This document shows positions 43,536 to 54,648 of a DNA stretch of 64,000 nucleotides, in pieces (positions within the stretch are counted from its first letter, which is position 1; every line of letters starts with the position of its first letter). The position numbers and the translations under genes were made by a program. This DNA comes from Gymnopus androsaceus JB14 (lineage: Eukaryota; Basidiomycota; Agaricomycetes; Agaricales; Omphalotaceae). The notes beneath the pieces are model-generated. The model did not search any database. It was not told the origin of the DNA and saw only the letters and a list, made by a program, of their open reading frames with translations. The stretch covers positions 124,001 to 188,000 of the forward strand of contig ML769428.1 of NCBI GenBank assembly GCA_009733575.1, given 5' to 3'.

Positions 43536-45154
43536 CTATGTAAATCCATCGAATACCCATCCAGAAGGCAATTCCAAATACTCGTGTCTCCTTAGTTCAG
43601 CTGCACTCGGACGTTCATCCGGATTGCTATTGTTCAAACAAAATTAGCAACGTCAATAGAAACAGAATGACCTAGAGCTAGACGCACATGGCAAAGCATT
43701 TTCGTCTGAAATCATCGGCAAGCTCGGACAATATAAGACCTTCGGGAACTGGAGGAGGAAGCTTGGAGGACCACAGCTAGCCGAATACCATCAGCCAAGA
43801 ATGCGGGAAATGACAACTTCGGTACAGTATACCTTGAATAATACAGCAAGCATCTCTTCCCCGCTCCATGGCCTCGTTCCACCCCACATCTCCAATACCA
43901 CACACCCTACACTCCATATGTCGATCTTGCTATTGTAGACCTTTCCTTGAGGGTTGATGACCTCGGGCGCCATCCAAAACACGGTGCCCTGCATGGGAGT
44001 TGCTGACCCTTCATCTGCTGTAATACGCTTGGAAATACCATAGCTGGATATCTTGCAGACACCGTTCATCTCAACGAGAATATGGTCTGCTCTAATATCC
44101 TAAAATGGCGACAGTGAGTAGTTGTATGATCAAAGAAGGATACTAACTAACCCGATGCATTATCCCCTTGGAATGAAGGTACTCGAGACCGCTCAGTATT
44201 TGGCTAGTGAAAGGCTTGGTGACATTCTCGGGAAACTTGCCGTGCTTGAGCAATAAACTCGCTATCGATCCACCAGGAATATATTCCAAGAAGCTGCGAG
44301 AAATATGTACATTAGTATCAGTAGCGGTAATCAGAAGGAAAGAAATTGCACAACATGTTCAAATTTGAAGGCGTCTCCTCAAAGCCCAGATACTGGACAA
44401 TATTGGGATGATCAAGGTCTTTCAAGATCTCACTCTCGCTCTTGAGTGCTGAGACAACCATAGCTGACGTGTATCATTTTATGATCCAACTCCGCGTTTG
44501 TGCTATTTCAACCTGCTTCACAGCCATCATCTCACCCGTTGTCGTATTAAGCGCAAGGTACACTCGACCATAAGGACCCTTACCAATCAATTCTCCCCTC
44601 ACCCATTCGAAGATTGCTGAAGGGAAAGAATTGTTGATGTATATAAGAGGGCCGTAGAAGGACTACTCACTAGGTTCTGGGGTTGAAGTGCCACTCTTGG
44701 GTAGAGGATTGCTCGCATTAGGGCTGGCCAAAGAAGTTTCATCGATCCTCTTCTTGTGCTCCTCTGTCACAATATGGATCAAGTTCTTTGCCCGAATGCC
44801 AGAACGGTCTCTCTCCGAACTTCCGGTTGTCCGATCCCAGTCTCCCCTACTGCTTTGAGCAACACCAGTATCTTTCGAGAGGTCATTCTCAGTACCGGGT
44901 GGTGGAGCTCCTGGACCAGGGTCTACATCACCCGTTGCGGTCATAGAGATAGAACTACCCTCGATAAATGGCTTGTCCAAATCTTGCTCAGGGAAATATT
45001 GATTGAGCTTTTCGTATATGTCTTCAGGTAAAGTACGCGATCCCTCTTCATTATCCGGTGAACCAGCTGGTACGCGCCATTCCTCGGCGCCCTCATTGCG
45101 TAAGTTTCTTTCAGGCGGAGAGCCAAATGTCGGTATAACGGACTCGGAATGCAT
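43536..45154 (-). CDS. BCK1/STE11-like MAPKKK paralogue, probable pseudokinase
   Basis: MAPKKKs of the BCK1 type head the cell-wall-integrity cascade. The N-terminal region (ATG 45152-45154) contains [20 protein letters not shown] and [16 protein letters not shown], landmarks of fungal BCK1 proteins. The kinase domain shows [14 protein letters not shown], an AVKQVE lysine, [42 protein letters not shown] and [20 protein letters not shown]. Catalytic motifs are altered: HRDIKxxN reads HRDIRADH, and DFG reads SYG ([10 protein letters not shown]). Loss of the metal-binding Asp and the Asn argues for a catalytically dead, perhaps regulatory kinase. The frame is open and about nine exons splice normally, ending [17 protein letters not shown] and a TAG at 43536. 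Shorter at the N-terminus than true BCK1. Confidence 0.8.
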
Positions 45155-46755
45155 GGTGCTTGAGGATGCTCGCGGAGCTGTGCGTTGAAGAGGTGTGAAG
45201 CTTTCTCAGAAGGCTGAATATATACCTTAGTGATGTCGAGGCTGCAACTAAAGCTGTGAAGATGAAGAAAATAATGGCTGTTCGGAGGGCAACATTGATT
45301 CTTGTGCCACTGCCTTGAGTCCGGCGAATAGTAGAGTGCCCTTTGCACCGATCGATTCCAGTAAGCAACCATGAGTCCAGTCTACCAGAATCGTGTCGAG
45401 GCCTGAACGCAGTGGATGAAGCTGAAAATCTTGATTCAACTGTTGGGAAGCACCGATCCAGTTAAACGCTCGGCCCCAGTCAAAGTCCGTCGATTGACAG
45501 TGACACTGGGCGGAAGATGATGATACCAAGTCTGATAAGCGCCCAATTGCCTGCTTCGAGCGCTGTTCAAAAATTTTCAACCATAACTTTTCACCGGACC
45601 AGGTCTAGATCTTTCTCACTCCCTATTATGTTCCGCTCCAAATCCTTGCTCAAAACTGTTACAAAGGACGCGCAGCGCGCACCTATGGGCAATGATGGAT
45701 AAAAAGGATCGGCTGCAATTGTCGGTGTATTGGCATGTCTCTGCTCTTGGCAGAACGGGAAGTCGTTGCTAACAGAAAGCAGATACTATCATCGATTCTT
45801 ACGGCTGGCTTGCGCCTCTTCTAGAAGCCTGTGGCACATTATTTCCACGTCTCGAATTCATCGTTTGCTGTTACAGTATGATGCGCAATGAGCGTTCAGT
45901 GTAAGCGCTACCATGCTGTGCCAGCCTCCTGTGCGATCCCTATTGGGTTTCTATGGTCATTTGACTGCCGCTTAGTCGTTTTTCGATTTTTCTACAAAGT
46001 ACACGGTACCCGCCAACTTGTGAATACAATTATGATGACCAAGAAACCGACGCCATCTCATACCAAAGGTGTGTATAATACCACGAACACCGATAACCGC
46101 GAAATCGATACATAGACCTGATATCTCAAAGCTCGGAACTATCGTTGTGAATACAAGATGAATTTGATTGCGACGATGGTCCGGGCACCATTTTTAGCAA
46201 CAATCTTACCCTATATGGGCAGGAATTACGACGCTGTACACTGCTTTACTTCCTCACGCTCGTCTTTCACGGTCTTCTTCCTGTCGACTCAGAGCGCCCA
46301 GTTCCATGTTTTAGGCCCTTTAGGCAAATAGCAACCTTTGTTCTTTCCCGAATACAAAGTACAGCAGTTGACACAAATGTATTCCGCGCGCCATTTTCAG
46401 CGCGTAGTGTTCATCATCTTGGATGGTTCCGGCATCCGAAAGTTGGTTCTAGATCTGTGATTGCGCTCGGAATCTATCTTCTAAGCCTGATAAGTGAAAT
46501 CTTCCTTCATTGCTTCCTTCCTCAAAGGTGATAGGTTTCTTTTCATCACAAGGTGAATACAAGGGAGTAACATGGCCGCTGTCCACGATGCAACTTTATT
46601 CAATAGAATAGGTGTGGCACTTATGACAGTGAATTCGAACTTCTGAATCTTGCTCAGATAGAGCCACGGATCTACTCAGAGACTAGAGTCCGTCGTCCCG
46701 AGAGTATAAAGCCTCGCAGAATCCCAATCGAAATTTCACTTCTCGAACTTTAAAT
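45155..46755. other. Intergenic, no gene recognised
   Basis: Contains promoters of the divergent kinase and ABC genes. Two minus-strand open frames at 45111-45580 have no recognisable content and could at most be leader sequence of the kinase gene. Confidence 0.45.
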
Positions 46756-48822
46756 ATGGGCTCTGACATAGCTTCTCTTCTCGCCGACAAAAAGAAACGG
46801 CATGCCAAAACTAGGATCGAAACATTGCAGCTTGGAGTATACCGTGTCCTGGTTGAAAGGCCAATATCACCTTTTCTAAACATTGACCTCGCTGGAACGC
46901 TCGAGACTTGGCGTGGGGGGTTCAAAGTCTTGCAACGACTAGTTAAGGATGTCTTGAGCATTGCCCCCACCCTGCTTTTTGTTGTGGCGTTGGTCAAGAT
47001 CTGGAACTCGCTTGATGAAGTTGTATCACTGGGACTAGAGGCGAGATTGTTGAGAATTGTAAGTCATTGTCTTTCTCCTCAGAGGCATCCAATCAATCAA
47101 CTCTTGCTTTAGATTGAAATTGGCTTGACCTCGAAAGATGGGTTAGATACCCAAGCCGTCGTAATGGCTGTCCTAGCTAGGATTTTATTTGGAATTTGCT
47201 CCTCTCTCGTCAATCATTGGAGGTTTGTGCGATCTTCTTGACGCTCTCTGCAAGTTATTGAATTATTTTAGTCGGAGTGCAGAAAATCGAGCTAAAAATC
47301 AAGTGCGGCACCACTACGACGACTATCTATTGAGAGGTTGGTCACTCTTTCTGCCCTCATTCCACATTCCAGACACTGATGAGGTTTTTTTTAGTCAAAC
47401 TCCAAAAGGACCTGCCTTCCATTCAAGGTTAGTTGTAATCAGTTATGTGTGTTCGTATGACCGAACTCAGCATATTCTACGTAGATAATCGAAGTGACGA
47501 GCACCTCTCTTCTTATGTCCCTTGGTCAACTTTCAAGGCATTGCTTGAGCTGAGTACGAGGCTCTTTGCAGTCGCGACTCAACTAGGTTTCATGTTTCAC
47601 CTCGTTCGGTCTGGAAATCATGGCATAATATTTGCCATTCTCTGCATCGGGAAGCCTCTGATTTCGCCATTCATTCAACAGGATATGTGGTCAATACGTG
47701 AGTCTTCTTACCAACCTACATTTCTTTCATACTAAGGCCTGCGCGAAGCACATGTTGTGGAGGCTACGAATGCAGACTATCTCAGAATGAAATCTTTGAA
47801 GAGTCTCGAGGGCTCAAGCTTCAGAATGGATATATTGAGCGGTAACTTGGTGCAGTATATCATAAATGGTATGCTCTCGCTACTCTCGTTCAAGTAACAA
47901 AGCTTTCTCATCTCCCGACCTCAACTATAGAATTCCAAAAAGCAAGAGCCGGCCTCGGAGATATATCCACAGAGTCACCAGAGTACCAATACGAAGAAAA
48001 ACAGTCACTGTTTACAAAGATACTCACTGGCTTGGTTGGAGATTTCCCCTTGGTTCGTACGATCCTGGCTACGAGCGATTATTGTATTGAACCAAGTCCC
48101 TAGATTTATTACGCAGTTATTACGCTTCTCAATCCCACTTCTATTAGTGTATCGACCATTGCTTCATTACAACAGTCAGCCATTCTTCTGCGCTGGCTAT
48201 TCTGGGATATCTTCTACCAGGCGGACCTTATCCGCCGGAGCGTCAGCCGTGTACAGAACCTGTACGACATGGAGAAAAACATTCAAGTCATGAAAGATGG
48301 CGATCTTCCCTATCCATCTGAGAAACAATCGGTCAAGGGTATGGGTTTCGAGTTACGGTTGAACATTTCAGGTGGCGAACGACAGCGTCTAGTCGCGTAC
48401 GTAGCCTTTTCTTCAACTCGTATATGTTGGTATTGACTGATAGCTTCTCAGTTCTCGGACTTTTATGCGTTTCCACTCTGATCAGATCAAGTTCGTAGCT
48501 GTCGATGAGCCAAGTTCTGCTCTCGATCCCGAAGGCGAATTAGAGCTCTTCAACAACCTGAGGGAAGCAAGAACCAACAAAACCATGATCTTTGTTACAC
48601 ATAGATTTGGACATTTGACAAAGTACGCCGACAAGATATTGTAAGCACCTGCATTCCGAGTTTTCGAGTTTCTATCTCTCATGAATTTTGTATGTGTGCA
48701 GGTGCATGAAAGAGGGCAAGGTGGAGGAGTTTGGAACCCACGTCGAACTTATGGCAAAAGAGGGAGAGTACTGTAAGATGTACAATATTCAAGCCAAGGC
48801 ATTCGAAACTCTCGAGTCGTAA
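46756..48822 (+). CDS. ABC half-transporter-like protein lacking Walker A
   Basis: ABC half-transporters pair a membrane domain with an ATPase domain. The ATG at 46756 starts MGSDIASLLADKKKRHAKTR. Hydrophobic segments (VLSIAPTLLFVVALVKIW and others) and AENRAKNQVRHHYDDYLLR follow over several short introns; RLFAVATQLGFMFHLV, YYAVITLLNPTSISVSTI and WLFWDIFYQADLIRRSVSRV lead to SVKGMGFELR. There the sequence passes directly, in one exon at about 48350, into LNISGGERQRLVA, the signature motif. Walker B IKFVAVDEPSSALD, the H-loop VTHRF and the tail KEGKVEEFGTHVELM are intact. Walker A, the Q-loop and roughly 100-130 residues between them are absent, with frame kept. The protein cannot bind ATP normally. 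It may be a degenerate transporter or repurposed. An intron at about 48053-48101 avoids an apparent stop. Confidence 0.8.
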
Positions 48823-49428
48823 CCTTTTAGTATACCTAGCATTTCTACTATAGGGCCTTGTAACATGTTTTGGGACTATGTATTCCGTGCAGGTATAGGT
48901 CATCACTGAGGTTGTCGAAGATGATGGCGATTCGCGAAGAACTGTTAGAAATCGGTGCTCGTTGACATCGGTCTTGGACATGGAAGGATCCATCATACAC
49001 AGATCAGATACGAACCCGTCATGAATAAAGACCACAAAGAGCAATTTTAAAGCGCTCGGGAGATGATAAGCGCCAAAGAACGCTAGTTTTTCAAAGCTAA
49101 TCAACGAAGGCGTCGTTTTCGTCGCTGCTTGAGGTAGGTAGGTAGGTATAGGCGGACACGGGTGCAGCCCTGAAACAGCGGCTACACCCTGCAAGAAAAA
49201 TAGTACCGAGTTTTACGAAAAGGACTGGATCTTTCCTGTGCTTTCGCTGCTCAAGGATCTTTGAGTAGCGCCGTGTCGTCTTCGGGGACAGAGGCTCAGA
49301 AACGAATCAAGAATACACGAGAGGCATGGGACGTTTTTGCAAAGGTCCGCAAGTCTCAGATCAACGAACTGCTATCATGCTCGTGATGAGTTTGATCATG
49401 CAATCGATCGTTCTTACAAGTTACATCG
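48823..49428. other. Intergenic, no gene recognised
   Basis: Only shadow frames. A GGTAGGTAGGTA microsatellite lies near 49134-49147. Confidence 0.45.
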
Positions 49429-49830
49429 TCACGGTTTAGGGTTTAGCCGGCCATGTAGTACCTCCGCGAAACCTTCTGAGGTACTATACATACCAATACC
49501 AAGGTTAGCTGTGGTCTTCAGCAATGATGACCATCGAGCCATTGGACCATTAGAAGCAGCAGATGCTTTGATCTTTTCATAAAAATCTGTCAGGACGGTA
49601 TCAATGAAACCGAGCGGAATACACTCACCGGCGATGATTGCACTTCCAACACCACTTCCATCCTCAGCAACGTAAAGAAGCTTTCTGAACACCCTTTCAC
49701 ACTTCCATCCACCGTATTGCTTGGTGGCTTGAATGCCCTGATAGCCAGTGGTAGTCACAGGAAGGTCTGCCGCGTCTAGATCAAGAGTGTGGAATTCGGA
49801 CGCATCGGCTACTGTAGTACTTGCGAACAA
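49429..49830 (-). CDS. Hypothetical protein fragment, no ATG
   Basis: A 134-codon open frame with protein-like composition (VAEDGSGVGSAIIAGECIPL, TTANLGIGMYSTSEGF) but no ATG at its upstream end, where the frame continues as SSVCCLFASTTVADASEF. It may be the last exon of a lost gene or a secreted protein whose first exon I cannot place. Not recognised. Confidence 0.3.
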   Translation of the reverse strand: MFASTTVADASEFHTLDLDAADLPVTTTGYQGIQATKQYGGWKCERVFRKLLYVAEDGSGVGSAIIAGECIPLGFIDTVLTDFYEKIKASAASNGPMARWSSLLKTTANLGIGMYSTSEGFAEVLHGRLNPKP

Positions 49831-50756
49831 GCAACAAACGGACGAATCAACTGCGCGCTTGTAAAATAATTAAGTGAAGGACCATTGGATGAGTTTATTA
49901 TAGGGTGACAAACAGTAATACAGCGATAATGTTCAACTTGAAAAAATGTTCATTTCTTTGGCGGCTGTTCCAAAATCCTCTATCACAGAGTTATTAATTG
50001 ATGGTCAATGTTGAGACACATGAGGGGACTTGCCCAGGACGTTCGACGCACAATGCGGCTAGAGCGTTGGCAACATCGAGAATTTGACGTTTTCTACTAT
50101 CTTGTTCAGTGTACCTTTCCTTGGGCAGCTTCGGAAGGGAATTATCACGACTGTTATGGAGATAGAAGCGGCTTTCCGGGTTTGGTGCGGACATCGAGGG
50201 AGTACTTATGGGAAGGACTAACTGATAAGCCCTCATCGACGCACTACAGTACTGAGACGTTCAAAATTCATGAGCTCAAAAGATTGATTTTTCTGAACGT
50301 ACGTCCTTCATTCAGTTTAACTTATACATAATCCCAATCGTCAGTTTTAGTGGAAACAAGATGCCAACCTCCGTGAAATGAAACTAATGCGAAGGTACCA
50401 TGTTCTTTGAGAACTTAGAAGTGCAAGCGCGTGACTTACCTTCCGCTTCCTCAATAGTATTAACACGGCGCGCAGATACGATACCGTCTGTGGCTTCCTC
50501 AGCTCCGCCTCTCTCTCCAAGCTCCGCACAAGATCCCTTCCGCGCACGAATGGAAGCGACATTGTTAGGAAAGTTGTTTGTATCCCTAATTAATGGACAG
50601 ATGAAAGTTCACCGACGCTCCTCGACTCCGCCTTCGCAGGTAGCATTATCTGCCTTTCGTCGACGCAGATTAGCAGTGCTAATGTGTATGAGTAAAATGG
50701 CGGTGAGTGTTAGTGCGGTAAGTATTCTGTTCCAAGGTTTATCATTGGTACTGAAT
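49831..50756. other. Unresolved region
   Basis: Open frames on both strands (for example 50609-50851 minus, with a hydrophobic RILTALTLTAILLIHI segment, and 50347-50562 minus) could be remnants of a membrane protein, but no consistent model was found. Confidence 0.3.
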
Positions 50757-50864
50757 TCAAAAATAAGTACATAGTCCTTTGAGCCATTCAAAACAAAAGT
50801 CCGATTCGAAGACGACATAATGGAACCAGGCAACTCGGAAGTAAGGTACACATGTCAGCTTCAT

Positions 50865-51538
50865 TTACAAAACAATGTTGAAAAGCTGAGCATTAGAACC
50901 GTCACACTGGGTGATAACCAAAGAAGAGCCATCAACCTCAACGCAATTACTGCTGTTGCTCTGAGGAGAGACTGTGCAGGACTCGCCAGCAGGCTGTCCA
51001 AGCGGCGCCGGCGAGGGAGTAGCGCTGCAAGTCTGGCAGAAGATATCGAAGAGTTGATTCCTATGCATGACACAGGTTAGTACTGAATGGACACCGATGG
51101 ACGGAAGCTTACTCTTGTCCCCCAGCGCTAGAAGTAGGTTCGAAAACGAGTTGGTTGTTGATACTGGTAACAGTTAGCTCGTTGTTACTAACGGCGTTCC
51201 TATTGGAGAATTTACATTACTCAATCATTGTGTAGGAAAGAGGTCAAAAATGAGTACACCTACGTGATAACAAAACTAGTGGGGAACTGTCCACTTTGGG
51301 AGACGAAGAAGTTGGGCTCCGGAACGGGAAGACCAAGGAAAGACACCGCAGTCAGAACGTCCCCGCTAGCGGGCGTGGTATTCACGTCTCCCCATTGCAC
51401 ACCGCTGTCCACGAGTACGATTCCTGCTGGGCTGCCCTGAACATTCGGAGAGCATGTGGAGCGAGCGGCGGGGGTGGCATAAACGCCAATGCTGGTGAAC
51501 GCAACTGCGGCAGAGACGATGGTGGAGAACGCGAGCAT
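50865..51538 (-). CDS. Small secreted protein, paralogue A
   Basis: Predicted secreted from the N-terminal hydrophobic leader MLAFSTIVSAAVAFTSIGVY followed by ATPAARSTC. Exon 1 continues AGIVLVDSGVQWGDVNTTPA and SFLGLPVPEPNFFVSQSG. A second short exon reads LTVTSINNQLVFE-like sequence, and the last exon gives NQLFDIFCQTCSATPSP, SCTVSPQSNSSNCVEVDGSS and LVITQCDGSNAQLFNIVL. The layout matches small secreted proteins of agaricomycetes with a C-terminal CxxC and a QCDGS..QLF motif that resembles the end of a ricin-B-like trefoil, but a full lectin domain is not present. Probably extracellular; no function known. Paralogue B lies 2.6 kb away in the same orientation. Confidence 0.7.
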
Positions 51539-52636
51539 GTTGTGGAGGCTGGGAGTAGATACCGTATCTGAAAGTTATCAGTGGAAGATAGTTCAGCTGA
51601 ACAATCGACCTGAGGAAATATTGGAGAAAACTGGAGCTTTTATAGCTAACCAGAAGCACCTCAGCCTGCCCGGAGCATCTCGCGCACGATCAAAGGTCCT
51701 GGAATGAAACGGCAAAAACAGTCCGTTGTTCCAACTCGAATGAAAGAATATGATGCAGCTGAAACACCCTTGTCGGGATTTCGTACTATATATATATATC
51801 TAAGTATTCCTGTTCTGCACGGACAGAAGGCGTTAGAGGTTAAGTTCAACGAAGTTAAAAGGCTTGTTCGCAAGTTTATGGGATTTTGTGAATGGATACA
51901 TGGATGAGCTCAGTGTGGCCAGCCGTGGCATCCACTATCACTCAGCAGCTGAGTGTAGAAAGTTGAAAAAGGCGCTCGTATCCCTTGAAGTGGCTGAACC
52001 TGGCGTATGCATAGCCCGCATTCACAGCCAAAGGCAGACTCTGCTAGTCCAAAAGGACTAATGGATGTGGATGAACATCCCGCGCCGATTAGTTGAGCTT
52101 GAACTGGAGCTTGAGGATACCAAGTACGTGAGTGGCCACAACTTGCCATCCTGAATAAGATTAATTAGTACAATGGAAGCTAACAGAATTCCAAGTCGTA
52201 CAGACATTCACCGTAATGCTATGAGTTTCATGTTAGGTCATTGGCTATGGCTGATTGTGCAGAGCAAACAAGGATTGAGTTTTCTGAGCTTCGTAAAGCT
52301 CTGCCGATAAATGAGTCATGAGCCCATTTGGTTTAGCAGAATAGATGCGGCGCAGCGAGATATTTAGTTTTCTAGTTTGGAAGATATGTGTGTAGTATAG
52401 GTTCGAGCGTGCTTCACGGCTCTAATTCAGCGCTCCGTCACTGATCCGTTGTTGATTCACAAAAACTGCTTTCCTGCTCTACTTTCCATCTTCCAACTGG
52501 TTATGTTCCTGCCGACGATGTCGGATATGAACCCTCTCAGACTGAAATCGGAGCCGAATAATGCTTCTTGCATTTCCTGAGAAGTTCTGACATCGACCGC
52601 GTAGGATTCTGTCTGATCTTTCAGCCAATTACCACC
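51539..52636. other. Sequence unique to duplication unit A
   Basis: Promoter of the secreted-protein gene and about 1 kb of unassigned sequence including a short TATATATATA tract near 51790. No gene recognised. Confidence 0.4.
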
Positions 52637-53135
52637 ATGTCCCAGTCCCAGAAAGTCCATTTCCTCGAAACCAAACAAGGCAAATTCATGGTCTCCACTC
52701 ATCCTGTCCCTAGGCCAGCCGCAGATCAAGTCTTGCTTTCGATAGCTTAGTGCATTCGACCAAGTTAAATCCTTGATTCGAAGCTTGGGTATCTACCTCG
52801 AGATGTACCCTGCTGTTCTGGGAACGGAAGGCGCTGGAGAAGCGGAACTTGGCGAGAATGTCAATGGTTTTTCCAAAGGATACTGTACGTTTTATCGCCT
52901 TGCTCTCTGAAACTCGTTGCTGACTTCATACAGTTCCTTCCAACGGCCTTTCCTGGCGATCGCCCTCCATATCAGCAATACGCTACTGGCGCTGTTACAA
53001 AGGTTCGTTTGCTTTCCACGTTATCTTCCGCTTTTTTCTTATTTTTCAGATTCCGGAGAAGCTCATCTACTACCAGGCGGCTATGACTTTTTTTTGGCAA
53101 CTCTTACGGCTGGTTCCAACTTGCTAGATGCTTAA
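52637..53135 (+). pseudogene. Truncated zinc-type (quinone-oxidoreductase-like) dehydrogenase relic
   Basis: MSQSQKVHFLETKQGKFMV starts like a medium-chain dehydrogenase. After a stop at 52748, later pieces read RSLGIYLEMYPAVLGTEGAG, NVNGFSKGY, then across introns PPYQQYATGAV and IPEKLIYYQAATMTFFWQLL. Only the N-terminal third or so is present; the nucleotide-binding half is missing and the frame is broken. A further piece of the same sequence lies at 54405. Confidence 0.7.
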
Positions 53136-53488
53136 TAGGTGATACGACGTAGTACACCAACTCCAGATGGAAAAAAAATGACTCAGGTTGCTATTCCAGT
53201 TCTCGAGTCGCTCTTCCGGTTCCTAAGCAGGATAATCAAACACTGGAAGCTCCATCCGGGTCCCTCTGAGGGAATGAATCTCCAAGAGAAGGAAGACGAA
53301 CTATGATAGCCATTGTCAGTGAGTGGGCTCGCGGATGAGTGATCTAATAGTAAGCTCACGCTACATGCTCGGCATGTTACAATTGAAACTGTATTCAGAA
53401 ATTAGTACATAGTCCTTTTCGAAATAACTTGAAAAGTCCGATTCGACGACGAAAGAATGGAACCAGTAAGAGTACGCGTCAATTTCGT

Positions 53489-54138
53489 TTATAAAACAAT
53501 GTTGAAAAGTTGAGCAGCAGAACCGTCACACTGAGTGATAACTAAAGAAGAGCCATCAACCTCAACGCAAGTACTGCTATCACCCTGAGGAGAGATTGTG
53601 CAGGACGAGCCAGCAGGCTGCCCAAGTGGCGGCGGCGAGGGAGCAGCGCTGCAAGTCTGGCAGACTATATCGAAGAGTTGATTCCTATACATGAGACAGG
53701 TTAGCACTGAGGCGATGGACACCAATGGACGGAAGCTCACTCTTGGCTAGAGGCAGATTCAAAAAAGAGTTGGTTGTTGGTACTGGTAACAGCCAGCTCA
53801 CTGTTGCTAACGTCCCTGTTGTATAATTTATATTGCTCAATCATTGTGCGTCAAACAATGGGATACACCTACGTGATAACAAAGCTAGTGCCACTTTGCG
53901 AGATCTGGAAGTTGGGCTCCGGGACGGGAAGACCAAGGAAAGACACCGCAGTCAGAATGTCCCCGCTAGCGGGCGTGGTATTCACGTCTCCCCATTGCAC
54001 ACCGCTGTTCACGAGTACGATTCCTGCATCGTTACCCTGCGTGTCGGGAGAGCATGTGGAGCGAGCGACGGGAGTGGCATAAACCCCAATGCTGGTTAGC
54101 GCAACTGCGACAGAGACGATGGTGGAGAACGCGAACAT
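53489..54138 (-). CDS. Small secreted protein, paralogue B
   Basis: Leader MFAFSTIVSVAVALTSIGVY, then ATPVARSTCSPDTQGNDAG and SFLGLPVPEPNFQISQSG. A GTAGGT intron leads to DVSNSELAVTSTNNQLFFES, and a GTGAGC intron leads to NQLFDIVCQTCSAAPSPPPL, SCTISPQGDSSTCVEVDGSS and LVITQCDGSAAQLFNIVL (stop 53489). Three exons join in frame. About 80% identical by eye to paralogue A, with the same intron positions, so the duplication is fairly recent. The number of cysteines is conserved, arguing that both copies are under constraint. Confidence 0.75.
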
Positions 54139-54404
54139 GTTATAGAGGCTGGGAGTAGATACCGTATCTGAAAGTTATCAGTGGGAGACTGAACAATCGA
54201 CAGGAAATATTGGAGAAATTGGAGCTTTTATAGTCCTCCCGTCTCGGAAAGCCTAGGCCGTTGTGGGACTTGAATCGAATGAAGGGACAGTGCAGGGAAG
54301 GAATATTATTACACGGCTAGGTTCAGTGGCAGGGATGGCTGAAACACACAGAGTATCGCCATGCTTTCTGAAATTAGGTTGACCTGATATCGAGCTCAAC
54401 GGCC

Positions 54405-54590
54405 TAAGACGCTGTTGCAAAGGTTTGTATTGCCTTCCGCGTCATCTTCCGTTTTTGCCTACTTTCGTTTTCAGATTTTGGAGAAGCCCTTCCACGACCA
54501 GGAGGATTGATCAAACACTGAAACTCAAAGCTCCCCTTTGGGACCCTGTGAGGGAAGGAAGCTCCGAGAGAGTTCAAGGAAGACGAGAAG
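54405..54590 (+). pseudogene. Second dehydrogenase relic (duplication unit B)
   Basis: GCTGTTGCAAAGGTTTGTAT, TTTTCAGATTTTGGAGAAGC and GATCAAACACTG..A.CTC.AAGCTCC match the end of the relic at 52985-53285. It is too short and broken to encode anything. Confidence 0.55.
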
Positions 54591-54648
54591 CAAGTACATT
54601 GCATGCATAAATATCCCTGACGGAGTCCGTTAGGAACGACAGAAATCT

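Larger units (their letters stand above)
50757..54600. repeat. Tandem duplication: secreted-protein gene plus dehydrogenase relic
   Basis: Unit A (from about 50757) and unit B (from about 53395) both start with a TAGTACATAGTCCTTT-like sequence, then CCGATTCGA.GACGA.A.AATGGAACCAG and a minus-strand secreted-protein gene, and both end in a plus-strand dehydrogenase fragment containing CAGATT..GGAGAAGC. Unit A has about 1.1 kb of extra sequence between gene and fragment (51540-52636). Confidence 0.65.

Noticed and set aside
49436..49447. TTTAGGGTTTAG as a telomere trace
   Set aside because: Less than two units, surrounded by ordinary sequence; chance is sufficient.
50865..54138. Secreted proteins as hydrophobins or full ricin-B lectins
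   Set aside because: Cysteine number and spacing do not fit the eight-cysteine hydrophobin pattern, and only one QCDGS-type motif is present, not three trefoil repeats.
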